A stretch of DNA of 64,000 bases. It comes from Lotus japonicus. Taxonomy: Eukaryota; Streptophyta; Magnoliopsida; Fabales; Fabaceae. The translations under genes were made by a program, and so were the position numbers. How positions within the stretch are numbered: position 1 is the stretch's first letter; every line of letters begins with the position of its first letter. Location: assembly GCF_012489685.1 (NCBI RefSeq), contig NC_080043.1, positions 48,685,127 to 48,749,126 of the forward strand. Direction: 5' to 3'. Of the stretch, positions 41,910 to 52,190 are shown piece after piece. The notes beneath the pieces were generated by a model. It was not told the origin of the DNA and did not search any database. It saw only the letters and a program-made list of their open reading frames with translations.

Positions 41910-42480
41910 GTTCGTAATATGCATACACATTAATCTGGGATTGCGCTCTGTATAATTAACCAAACTTTTTTTTTTCCATTTCCATTTTCTACAAGTTGCT
42001 TTGTATAGGATACCCAATTGCGCACCCGTCAGAAGAATAAATTACTTTTGCACACCATGATAATTTTGGATTGCCTTCTGCTTAATTCATTGCTCTTTGC
42101 TTACATCGTTCGCTACTCTAAATCTCCAAGAAGCTATTGTTGATTTTATAAATATGTATATTAAAAAGTCATTGCATGTGCCATAGCTTATAATTTTAGG
42201 AAGTTTATTATACTGAAACTTCGATTTGTGTCATCCCTTCAATCCCTACTTTTTCTTATATCACGCAATTATGTCTTTTTAAATATCTACTTGTATTTCT
42301 TCTTTGACAAATCTACGACTCCATTTGGCAAGGTTTTTATGCTAAACTTATAAGCTATCCTTTTTACAATGACACACATCCGACACCACTTTTATTTTTA
42401 CCGCACACTTTAGTGGAGGTTGGATGTGTGTCACTCATGTTTCTTGGTTTATATATCGCTGCTATAATTTAAAGATTTAG

Positions 42481-42871
42481 AGTTTTTTTTAAGAGCAAAA
42501 GAGAGATTATTCATTAATAATCAAAGGATGAAACAGCCCAAAAAAAAGGACAAAGAAAACCGCCGAGCCAAACTAGAAGCAAAAAAGACAACCACCCAAC
42601 AAATAAAAGAAACAACCACCCTAACCCCTGGAGGGAAAGTTTTCTTTAATAATTTTTGGCAACCCTCGCACAACCTCTTCCTCACTACTTGGGAAGGACA
42701 TGCCTACAGACTTAGCAAGACACCAAGCCTTCATAGCTCGTGTGAAATAAGGACCAGAAGGAGAAGGAGGATTAGGCGACGCCGACGCAATATCGAGAAC
42801 CGAACTCTTGGATCTACGAGGATGCCCCCCGAAGCCACCTAGAATGTTCCAAGTTGCGCTTAGCCTCTTTA
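42481..42871 (-). mobile_element. 5'-truncated copy of the AT-hook retroposon
   Basis: Read on the minus strand this is colinear with 30650-31042. It has an AT-hook-like part (disturbed), then the frame TRAMKAWCLAKSVGMSFPSS, a stop, a 3' UTR with a TTTTGCTCT end and an A run (T run near 42483-42490 on the plus strand). It is clearly diverged from the first copy, so the family has existed for some time. The target duplication is unclear. Confidence 0.65.
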
Positions 42872-42880
42872 AAATATATG

Positions 42881-43328
42881 CACCCCTAAAAAATTGTCAA
42901 AATAATATTTCACTTCATTCTTGTCTAAAATATACACTTCACTCCATCCCTTTTAACTTTAGTGACGAAATATAATTCTGACATAATTAGTGATGGATTT
43001 TATAAAGGGATCTTTTCCATTGCAAATTTCGTAACTAATTTAAATCTGTCTAATTTAGCGACGAATCATATTTTCATCTCTAAAATTCATCGTTAAACTT
43101 TGAATGTATTAGTGACGAATTTTTGAGATGAAAAAGAATTTCCTTGTTAAAATAGACAAATTTAAATTGAAACGACCTTTGCGACGAAAAACAACCATTT
43201 ATAAAATCTTTGACTAATATTTTATGATGGATTCTGATATTCCGTTGTAAAATTTAAAAGAAATGGGTTAGAGTGTATATCGACTAGAATGAGGAGAAGT
43301 GTCATTTTGACAAACCTTGAAGGGAGTG
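42881..43328. mobile_element. CACTA-like MITE with about 70-bp inverted ends
   Basis: The left part (CACCCCTAAAAAATTGTC... to about 42950) and the inverted right part (CACTCCCTTCAAGGTTTGTC... from about 43258) match imperfectly over roughly 70 bp, sharing TTGTCAAAAT and ATATACACT. Inside, words such as TTAGTGACGAA and TAGCGACGAA recur, as in subterminal regions of CACTA elements. No transposase is present and no target duplication is clear. It lies next to the truncated retroposon in intron 2. Confidence 0.5.
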
Positions 43329-43734
43329 AATGTTTATTCTAAAATTTATTCCACTTACTTTCATTTTATCCTTATCATTTTAACAAAGTTCTTTCATTTT
43401 ATATTATGAAAATCCTAAAATATTGTCTTGAAATAATTAGTATAAAATTCTCATTTAAAAATATAAATATATTAATTTAAAAATATAAAATTCATTTAAT
43501 TATACTAAATATTGTATTATCTCATTTAATTTAATAAAGTTATGAAGAACAGAAAATTAATAAAATTAAATCCTAACTTTTGACATGATAAATATTTTCA
43601 AATAATTATAATATTCAAATTGATCACTATTTTAATATTAATTTCATATAGATGAGATTTGCTACGAAACGAATGGTAAGAACCTAGTATAAAACCCACA
43701 TGTCATTGTCTTTTCCAAAATGCTACATTCATCT

Positions 43735-43849
43735 AAAACAAGATGGTTCACAAAAAAAAAAAAAAATTAGATTTCAGTTACCATGAAAGCACTCATCATG
43801 GGTGTTCCGTAACATCATTCATATCTTAGCTATACATTTTAACTATAAG
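43735..43849 (+). repeat. 115-bp direct repeat, copy 1
   Basis: AAAACAAGATGGTTCAC, a long A run, and the following sequence to AACTATAAG recur nearly identically at 44050-44162. The copies differ mainly in A-run length. Confidence 0.9.
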
Positions 43850-44049
43850 CTTTATTGTAATGGATATGATGCATTTGTCGGTATTCGTAAGACTTGTCCG
43901 TAACATTTATCTTTCCCCATTTACAAAAGTACATACAGTAATATAAAAAAAATTGTTGAAACTTTCAAGCTATCATTCTGCTAATTAATGTCATGTATCA
44001 AGCTTATTTTTTTAATTAAATTATTTTGGTAATGATCAATTTATTCACC

Positions 44050-44162
44050 AAAACAAGATGGTTCACAAAAAAAAAAAAATTAGATTTCAGTTACCATGAA
44101 AGCACTCATCATGGGTGTTCCGTAACATCATTCATATCTTAGCTATACATTTTAACTATAAG
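44050..44162 (+). repeat. 115-bp direct repeat, copy 2
   Basis: This is the second copy of 43735-43849, 315 bp downstream. Near identity implies a recent duplication. Confidence 0.9.
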
Positions 44163-44317
44163 AGAGTTCACCATTTTAGTTAGTGAAGTTAAGAATCTTT
44201 GCGTATCTTTGATTATAGTTCTGAAAATGGATTTTGTTTTAAAAGACTACAACATACGGAAGTGTATTTATTTTTCATTTTTTTACGGTGCAAAAGTGTG
44301 GTTAGTTTTTTTTATAT

Positions 44318-44401
44318 TGACAAATGTTAGTTGTTAGTAATGTTAAGTTCGAATCCTGGACCCTGGACCCTTCATCCCACCCAACACTAATGTCCCTAGC
44401 T
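44318..44401 (-). mobile_element. SINE, truncated inverted copy
   Basis: Read on the minus strand it contains GCTAGGGACATTAGTG, a B-box-like GGATTCGAACTT, and ends CTAACAACTAACATTTG. It matches the plus-strand SINE at 44490-44625 but lacks the A box. Confidence 0.65.
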
Positions 44402-44489
44402 TTTTATAACTAGAGCTATCCTTTTTGTATGCTGACTTGCTTAAACTAAACCATGTGGATGGAAAAAAGCCATTTCAAGTCATATCTCA

Positions 44490-44625
44490 TGTGGGGTGAA
44501 TGATAGCTCAAGTGGTAAGAGCTAGAGACATAAGGGTTGGGTGGGGTGAAGGATCCTAGGTTCGAACTCGGAGGAGAGATTAATTTACTAATATTTCTAA
44601 CAACTAACATTTGCCTATTACAAAA
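44490..44625 (+). mobile_element. tRNA-derived SINE
   Basis: Box A (TAGCTCAAGTGGTAAG, 44504-44519) and box B (GGTTCGAACTC, 44559-44569) of an RNA polymerase III promoter stand 40 bp apart, as in tRNA-derived SINEs. A tail ends in CAACTAACATTTGCC and then an A run. It is transcribed, if at all, by polymerase III and moved by LINE enzymes. It sits in intron 2 of the receptor gene. Confidence 0.7.
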
Positions 44626-45082
44626 AAAGAAGTAAAATCTCATGTTCGAGTCTTTTGAAGGGAAAAACCTCCGCTAAGAAAACTAGTTCCAACATAATGT
44701 GAATTTTCATGGCTCAAACATATTCTTTTCGCATGGACATGATACATGTCTTTAAAAAACATGTTATCTAATATAATTATATGAATGTAAAATGTTCACG
44801 TTGTGTATTTATAAGAACTTAAGAGCCGACAAGATCAATAAGGGACAAAAGTTGTTGTCAAACAACAAATATGGGACAAAAGTTAGGAAATCACAAAACT
44901 AGGGGAACAAAATTGTGAGAAATTAAATAGGGGCGAAATTTGTAGTTGCTGGGTTCTCTAGCTACACATAACAAGGGAGAAAATGACACACCTTAGATGC
45001 ATGTGCTATTCAAGCTTTTATTTAAAGTTTTCTACTCATTACGCATGATTTTCACGTTTGGATCATATTAACCATCTTACAG

Positions 45083-45677
45083 TGTTCTCAAGTCACAAAA
45101 CCTTTCGGGCACACTTCCATGGGAACTAGTAAGGTTGCCTTACCTCCAAGAAATGTATGTCATTCTGAATCCACGCTTCATCAACTAAATTGGCATGTCT
45201 TTAGAAATGATCATCATCATCCAACTTTTTGATTCTTTCTTTTAATGTTGTACAGTGACCTAACGCGCAACTACCTTAATGGTACAATTCCTTCACAATG
45301 GGGCTCCATGAATCTTGTAAACATGTATTCTCTCTCTCACCTTTTCTCTGATTTCCTATTGTTTTCTATGATTTTGGCAAATGTGTTTTCATTTGCATCT
45401 TGAAACATGAAGCTAGTGCTGCATATTTCTTAATTGTGCAGTTCCTTTCTTGGAAACCGACTAACTGGTCCAATCCCAAAAGAAATTGGAAATATTACAA
45501 CCCTAAAAAGTTTGTAAGTTTGTGCTCATCCTCATAGACATTTTCTCATTTCAATTTTATGAAGATTTCGCAAGGAACTTAAAATCTAAAACTTGAAATG
45601 CATAGGGTTCTGGAGTTCAATCAGTTATCTGGAAAGCTTCCTTCAGAGCTTGGGAATCTTCACCGGCTTGAAAGACT
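45083..45677 (+). CDS. Receptor gene exons 3-6, first four LRRs
   Basis: The four exons (45083-45154, 45256-45324, 45442-45513, 45606-45677) each code for one LRR, with cores such as NLSGTLPWELVRLPYLQE, NYLNGTIPSQWGSMNLVN, NRLTGPIPKEIGNITTLK and NQLSGKLPSELGNLHRLE. All are bounded by AG acceptors and GT donors in the same phase. A large Ty3/gypsy insertion follows in the next intron. Confidence 0.85.
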
Positions 45678-45943
45678 GTAAGCCCTTTGTACGACTTAGA
45701 ATTTATAATTGTTGTGTTCTATTTTATTTGGTTGATCTACTGAAAAATTAAACTTCAGTCATTGGTTGAAAGTTTCCATTACATTATATACCTCTGATTT
45801 CTTCAAAGTGATTAAATAATTAGTCATTGGTGAGGAAGTTACCTTCTTCAACATGTTGTTGGTTGCTGATAAGAACCTTGGGAGAACCATATCACAAAAG
45901 CTAGTCGTTGTAGTTAGAGATAGGATTTTATATTGCGGTTGTG

Positions 45944-46331
<388 letters not shown>

Positions 46332-46360
46332 TATCCCTCCCCATAACCACTTCCTTGACC

Positions 46361-48214
46361 TCAAGGAAGAACAGGTAAATCAACTGGAGTAATGTCCACA
46401 GAGGTATCAAACAATGGAAACTGCTTCTGCAAAATGTATAGGACTTCCCATGTAGCTTCTTCTGGCATCTCACCATGCCACTGAACCAGGACTTCAGTCA
46501 CAGCCCTATGCTTCTTCTGAACCATCCTTTTCCGAAGGATCTTGAGTGGAGCCCTTGGCTGATCCAGATTTCCCCAATCTCCAGGGAGAGGTTGCATAGG
46601 AACTTGAGGATCAGGACAAGGCTTCAATAGAGACACATGAAAAGTAGGATGAACCCTGGATGTGGGTGGTAGACTCAAAGTATAGGCCACCTTGCCTACC
46701 CTGTACAACACCTGATATGGCCCAAAGAATCGAGGAGAAAGTTTTTCAGAGGCCCTGTACTGAGTTGAAGTCTGCCTATAAGGCTGCAACTTCAAGAACA
46801 CCCAATCTCCAACCTGAAATTCTCTATCAGACCTGTGCCTATCAGCCATTCTCTTCATCCTAGCTTGAGCTCGAACCAAGTTGCCTTGTAGCTTTCTAAT
46901 CATCTCCTCCCGAGCCACAAAACTTCTGTCAATGGCCTCCAAATTAGTGCTTTGAGGGAAATAGGGCAGGTGCAATGCAGGTGCTTGACCATACACAACT
47001 TCAAATGGGGTTGCTTGTGTGGCTGAATGATATGTGGTATTATACCACCACTCAGCTAAAGGCAACCAGTTAACCCATTCCTTTGGCCTTTGCCACGTCA
47101 TAGATCTAAGATAGTGCTCCAAGCAGCGATTGAGAACTTCACTTTGGCCATCAGATTGGGGATGATAGGCAGTAGTGAGGCTCTGTGAAATGCCCAGCTG
47201 CTGCAAGAAAGTGGACCAAAATTTGCTAGTGAACACAGGATCTCTATCACTAACAATGTTGGCAGGAGCTCCATGCAACTTATAGATTTCCTTCAGAAAA
47301 ATGTCAGCAAGCTTGGAAGCTGTATAAGGGTGGGACAAAGGAATAAAATGAGCATATTTGCTCAATCTATCCACAATTACCCAAATAGTTTCCTTCCCAT
47401 GAGACAAAGGAAGTTTATCAATAAAATCCATGGCAATACTTTGCCAAATGCCCCCGGGAATAGGCAAAGGCTGTAGCAGTCCAGGAGTAGCCCTAGTCTC
47501 ATACTTGCATCGCAAGCAAGTCTCACAAGCTTGAATAAAGAGAGCAACATCCTTACTCATACCTTTCCAATGAAAAAGTGACTTAATTCTATGAATAGAA
47601 GCCCTAATGCCAGAGTGACCTCCTTGATGAGAAGAGTGCAACCATTGGAGGATCAACTCCTTAACATGAACATCCGCAGGGATCACTAATTTGTGTTTCC
47701 TAAACACCATGTCATCCACCACAGTGTAATGAGGGTGAGCAGTAGGATCCTCCACCACTTGACTCTTCAATTGTTGAAGAGCAACATCTGCACCATAAGC
47801 CTTGAGGATACAATCCCATAACTCTGTGGATATAGAGGAAACTGAAAGCTGAAGTAGTTCCCCATGAGTAGCCCTAGAAAGAGCATCTGCCACCACATTC
47901 TCCTTGCCTTTCTTGTATTGAATCACATAGGACAGACCCATAAGCTTGGTAACCCATCTGTATTGAGCTGGGGTAGACAATCTTTGTTCTAACAAGAACT
48001 TCAAACTTTGTTGGTCAGTAAGAATAGTAAAAGGCTGAATGGACAGATATTGATGCCACTTGGTCACTGCATGTACCAATGCCAACAATTCTCTATCATA
48101 CACTGACAGCAACCTATTTCTGGGAGACAAAACCTTGCTGATAAAGGCTTCTGGGTGAGCATTTTGAAGCAAAACAGCCCCAATACCTGTGTTGGAAGCA
48201 TCTGTCTCCACCAT
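46361..48214 (-). CDS. pol: Ty3/gypsy pol, C-terminal part: RNase H, integrase, chromodomain
   Basis: The 617-codon stretch starts in RNase H (VETDASNTGIGAVL), continues with the tail of RNase H ([13 protein letters not shown]), then the integrase zinc domain (GGHSGIRASIHRI...CETCLRCK) and core (YHPQSDGQSEVLNR). It ends with a chromodomain (VLVQWHGEMPEEATWE). It is in frame with the upstream ORF; a TAA at 48221-48223 separates them, close to the RNase H start. It is therefore a broken part of one polyprotein. Confidence 0.88.
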   Translation of the reverse strand: MVETDASNTGIGAVLLQNAHPEAFISKVLSPRNRLLSVYDRELLALVHAVTKWHQYLSIQPFTILTDQQSLKFLLEQRLSTPAQYRWVTKLMGLSYVIQYKKGKENVVADALSRATHGELLQLSVSSISTELWDCILKAYGADVALQQLKSQVVEDPTAHPHYTVVDDMVFRKHKLVIPADVHVKELILQWLHSSHQGGHSGIRASIHRIKSLFHWKGMSKDVALFIQACETCLRCKYETRATPGLLQPLPIPGGIWQSIAMDFIDKLPLSHGKETIWVIVDRLSKYAHFIPLSHPYTASKLADIFLKEIYKLHGAPANIVSDRDPVFTSKFWSTFLQQLGISQSLTTAYHPQSDGQSEVLNRCLEHYLRSMTWQRPKEWVNWLPLAEWWYNTTYHSATQATPFEVVYGQAPALHLPYFPQSTNLEAIDRSFVAREEMIRKLQGNLVRAQARMKRMADRHRSDREFQVGDWVFLKLQPYRQTSTQYRASEKLSPRFFGPYQVLYRVGKVAYTLSLPPTSRVHPTFHVSLLKPCPDPQVPMQPLPGDWGNLDQPRAPLKILRKRMVQKKHRAVTEVLVQWHGEMPEEATWEVLYILQKQFPLFDTSVDITPVDLPVLP

Positions 48215-48220
48215 GAAAGG

Positions 48221-49960
48221 TTAAGACAAGTCAAGGATAGTTAAAACAGGAGCTTGAATCATAGCTTGTTTAAGTTGAAGGAATGCAGATTGAGCTTCCT
48301 CAGTCCAAATAAAGCTTTCTTTCTTAAGTAGATCAGTGAGAGGAGAAGCCACAATACTATAGCCCTTCACAAATCTTCTATAGTAACCAGTAAGGCCCAA
48401 AAAACCCCTTAATTGCGTCACTGTAGAGGGCTGGGGCCAGTCTTGTACTGCCTGGACTTTAGCTGGGTCAGTAGACACTCCATTGGCAGTGATAAAATGT
48501 CCCAAATATTCAATCCTAGGAGTAAAGAAAGCACACTTGCTTCTTTTAACAAAAAATGAATTAGCCTTGAGAATACTGAAAACTTCCCTGAGATGCTGAA
48601 TATGGGCCTCCACAGATGCACTATAGACAAGAATATCATCAAAGAAAATTAAGACACTCTTCCTTAATTGAGCTGAGAAAATGGAATTCATAGCACCTTG
48701 AAATGTAGAAGGAGCATTGGTTAAGCCAAAAGGCATCACCACATACTCAAATTGCCCTGAATGTGTTTGGAAAGCTGTCTTCTCTACATCTTCAGGCTTC
48801 ATCCTCAATTGGTGATATCCAGCCCTCAAATCCAACTTAGAGAAGACCTTTGCCCCCCCCCCCAGTTCATCTAACAGATCTTCTACCAAAGGAATTGGAA
48901 ATTTAGCTTTGATAGTCATCTCATTCAACCTCCTATAATCAACACACATCCTCCAACTGCCATCCTTCTTCTTAACTAGCACAACTGGAGATGCAAAAGG
49001 AGAGGAACTAGGTTGGATGACCCTTGAATTCAATAATTCCTTGACCATAGTGTCTATCACATCCTTCTGTGCTGGAGGATATCTATAGGGCCTAAGGGAA
49101 ACAGGATTAGAGCCCTCCTTCAAAATGATTTTGTGATCATGGATGCCTCTAAATGGTGGTAAAGATTTAGGCTCCTCAAACATATCCTGAAAATCTTGAA
49201 GTAACAATTCTTGTTGTTGTGTCAAATCAGTCTCAGCAGTAGTAACATTGCAACAAACTAACCCCTGACAGCAAGGAATCAAGTGCAACATACAGCAAAC
49301 TTTATCTTCTAACATCATATGATTCAACTTGGTAGTAGATACTACTCGGGGTACTTGTTCCTCCATGGCATGTAAAACAACAGGAATACCTCCCATATTA
49401 AATTCCATAACTAAGTTTGCAAAGTCCCAAGAAATCTTACCCCACTGTTTCAGCCATTGCATTCCCAAAATCAAGTCACAACTAGTAAGAGGAATAGCTA
49501 TAGTGTTGGCAGAGAAGTTGTAACCTTGCATTTTCCAGTGGACATCTTCACACCAACCAGAACTTTGGATAAAACCACCATCTGCTACTGTGATGCTGAC
49601 AGGTTGCAAGGGCTTCAACTTAACTAAGCCAGCTTTGCACAATTTGTGGTCAATAAAATTGTGTGTGCTACCTGTGTCCATAAGCACAAAAATTTTCCTC
49701 TTCCCTATCCAACCAGTCAATCTCATCATAGGTTCATCAGAAGAATCCCCATTCCCATTCAAAGCATTGAGAGAGACTCTGGGAACACCAGAAGCTGTGT
49801 CAATTACCTCCATTTCCCCTTCTTGTTCCCCTTCAGGTAGCTCTTCATCATGTACCTCCATCAAAAACACTTGCAACTTCTTCCTCTGTGTGCACTCATG
49901 ACCAGGAGAATACTTCTCATGGCAAAAGAAACAAAGGTTTTGAACACGATGCTCATCCAA
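48221..49960 (-). CDS. pol: Ty3/gypsy zinc knuckle, protease and reverse transcriptase
   Basis: The 579-codon stretch begins with a knuckle [14 protein letters not shown], has the protease site [12 protein letters not shown] near residue 95, and RT with [16 protein letters not shown] and catalytic FFDD. Around 48855-48864 a run of C on the plus strand gives an extra glycine (ELGGGAKVF). It is in the same frame as gag (stop at 49982-49984) and as the RNase H-integrase part. Confidence 0.88.
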   Translation of the reverse strand: MDEHRVQNLCFFCHEKYSPGHECTQRKKLQVFLMEVHDEELPEGEQEGEMEVIDTASGVPRVSLNALNGNGDSSDEPMMRLTGWIGKRKIFVLMDTGSTHNFIDHKLCKAGLVKLKPLQPVSITVADGGFIQSSGWCEDVHWKMQGYNFSANTIAIPLTSCDLILGMQWLKQWGKISWDFANLVMEFNMGGIPVVLHAMEEQVPRVVSTTKLNHMMLEDKVCCMLHLIPCCQGLVCCNVTTAETDLTQQQELLLQDFQDMFEEPKSLPPFRGIHDHKIILKEGSNPVSLRPYRYPPAQKDVIDTMVKELLNSRVIQPSSSPFASPVVLVKKKDGSWRMCVDYRRLNEMTIKAKFPIPLVEDLLDELGGGAKVFSKLDLRAGYHQLRMKPEDVEKTAFQTHSGQFEYVVMPFGLTNAPSTFQGAMNSIFSAQLRKSVLIFFDDILVYSASVEAHIQHLREVFSILKANSFFVKRSKCAFFTPRIEYLGHFITANGVSTDPAKVQAVQDWPQPSTVTQLRGFLGLTGYYRRFVKGYSIVASPLTDLLKKESFIWTEEAQSAFLQLKQAMIQAPVLTILDLS

Positions 49961-49981
49961 TTCCTTAGGAGTTAACTTCTT

Positions 49982-50854
49982 TTAAAATGTGTAATTAGGT
50001 TTCCCTAAAATGCTTTTCTGTGTATTATCATTCTGTGCCTTCTTATCAGTTTGAAAAGCTTTCTTTTCAGGAAGAACACTTACATTCTTCTTCTCTGACC
50101 AATTTCCATAACCTCTAGAAACAGGCACCATGCGCTTCTGCAGCAATTCGAAGCTTCTCTCCTGTAATTTCGCCATCCTTGTAGCCTCTAACACAGTTCT
50201 TGGAGCAAACATCTTGACTCCATTACTAAGCTCTGCATTGAGACCTCCCAAATAACATTGCAATTTCTGGCCCTCTGTTAACTCAGTGCGACCTATGAGA
50301 TTGTCAAACGCTTCCTGATACTCATCCAAACTTCCAGTTTGCACCAAACGTTTGAGTTCCTCCATTGGAGACTCAAATTCCAAACCAAAACGAATCTTGA
50401 CAGCTGTAGCAAATTCCCTCCATGCAAGCCTTCCCACCGTGCTCTGTTCCAAGCTCTGGAACCATCGAAATGAACTTTCATCGAGTGCAATGCTAGCAAC
50501 AGCAACTCGATCATCTTCTGGTGTTGAATCCAGCGCAAAGAAGCGCTCACACTTCGCGAGCCAAGAATCCACATCTTCGCGGTTGAATTTTGGAAAATCC
50601 AAACGCGTCAATCGCGTTGCGACACGATGCTCGCCATCGCCACCTCCACGAGTTCTACGCGCCATAGAAAGCTCCGCCATCTGCAATCCCACGCCTCTCA
50701 ACGTCTCCTGGAAGCTATTGAATCGAGACTCCATGCTTAGTTTTATGCGTTCTTCGAATCCACGCATACGCTCATCAATGCTGGGTTCAATCGTCGCTGT
50801 GAACCTTTCCTCTGCTTCTCGAATCGCACTCTGCAATCGCGTAGCGTCAGCCAT
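49982..50854 (-). CDS. gag: Ty3/gypsy gag
   Basis: The ORF has 290 codons starting MADATRLQSAIREAEERF shortly after the 5' LTR. The retrotransposon-gag core (FPKFNREDVDSWLAKCERFF...CYLGGLNAEL) spans about residues 90-230, and the basic tail ends at a stop (49982-49984). Translation continues in frame into the zinc-knuckle ORF. A close relative, more damaged, is at 63199-64000. Confidence 0.88.
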   Translation of the reverse strand: MADATRLQSAIREAEERFTATIEPSIDERMRGFEERIKLSMESRFNSFQETLRGVGLQMAELSMARRTRGGGDGEHRVATRLTRLDFPKFNREDVDSWLAKCERFFALDSTPEDDRVAVASIALDESSFRWFQSLEQSTVGRLAWREFATAVKIRFGLEFESPMEELKRLVQTGSLDEYQEAFDNLIGRTELTEGQKLQCYLGGLNAELSNGVKMFAPRTVLEATRMAKLQERSFELLQKRMVPVSRGYGNWSEKKNVSVLPEKKAFQTDKKAQNDNTQKSILGKPNYTF

Positions 50855-50887
50855 GGCGCTCTAGGAATCGCAAGCTCTGATTACCAA

Positions 50888-50920
50888 TGTTAGGATAGGA
50901 AAAAGATAGGAAGAAGATAT

Positions 50921-50959
<39 letters not shown>

Positions 50960-51143
50960 GAGAGAGAGAATTAGAGAGAGAATGAGAGAAAGAACTCTAT
51001 TATCATCAACATAGCCATTACAGTATATCACAGAGACTATATATACTCTACTAACTAACTAACTGACTCTGCTAACTAACTAACTGAGCAAGTAACTGCT
51101 TCTGTTATTCTAACTGCCAGCTAATCAACAACTACCCGTAACA
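50888..51143 (-). repeat. 5' LTR of the intron-6 element
   Basis: This is a 256-bp LTR with only a short AG run (about 50923-50968). Outside the microsatellite I saw one substitution relative to the other LTR, which indicates recent insertion. Confidence 0.9.
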
Positions 51144-51297
51144 TTGTGGCTGCATTGCTAAATTGCAGATAAATTAGAGTTGAAAAGGTCACAATGCCGT
51201 TGAGGGGACTTCAAAACCCTTTACATTGCCCAAGCCTTTAAACCCACTATAGAATCCGATACTTCTAATGTGGGACCCAAGTCCCATACCTTGCAAG

Positions 51298-52058
51298 CAA
51301 TGTTAGCAAAATCTATAGCAAAATCCTAAGATTTTACGATTTTGTAGCACTGTTCCAATTCAAAACGCATGCAAAATCTTTTTTTGGTGGAATCCCGTAG
51401 AATCTTAGATTTTAATCGTAAAATCGTAAAATCCTATTGAATCTTACGATTCTAGTATTTTTTTAATTTTTTAAGCTGATTCCTAAAATTGGGGAAACTA
51501 AAGAGTTTTTTGACTTTGTGGAAAAAACAACCCACCACCCAGCATTTAGGAGATTTCGAAATTGAAGCTCTAATTGATTGTAGTTACCAAATTTGAATGG
51601 TTAATTGATAAGAATTAATAACTGATCGTATATTTCAAAAAATCAACCCATGTGACCCAACCTTCATGCCTCTAATTGCCTATTTAATTCACTCATAGTA
51701 GAGTGAATTGAATCACGCATTCATGCTCTGTTTTCTGTAGTCTCTATCTAGGTCTCTTCCTCTTATGTTTTCTCTTCATTCTTCAACATCTTTGTTTTCC
51801 TTCATTCTTCAACGTCTCTGTTTCATCTTTTAATTTCATGTTCTAGTACTTTTATGATTTTGGATTGAGATTATGACTTATACGGATGTTAATCTGATGA
51901 ATTTTTATTCCAATTTTTGTTAAATGATGTGACTTACAAGATATCAATGCTATTTTTTTGTTTTTTCTATTTATGGTAGAATCTTACGATTCAATTTACG
52001 ATTATACGATTTTGAACCTCCTCCAATTCTACGTAGAATCTAGCTTTTCACAACATTG
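51298..52058. mobile_element. hAT-type MITE with 8-bp palindromic target duplication
   Basis: The ends CAATGTT...AACATTG are inverted, and both sides carry the 8-bp duplication CTTGCAAG (51290-51297 and 52059-52066). Inside, words such as AATCTTACGATT occur near both ends in inverted orientation. Eight-bp duplications are characteristic of hAT elements. The 761-bp unit has no transposase and lies in receptor intron 6, just after the gypsy element. Confidence 0.7.
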
Positions 52059-52190
52059 CTTGCAAGTGGGTCCTAACCTGAGTGTTGATTATTGTCCATA
52101 CCAGACTTTACTTAATACATTGCACACTTCTCACTTTACTTATTGCAGTGCACACTATGCCTGATATTCTAAATTTCCATATTTTTGTAG

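Noticed and set aside
44502..44569. tRNA gene
   Set aside because: A and B boxes are present, but the sequence cannot form a cloverleaf with an anticodon stem and continues into a SINE tail.
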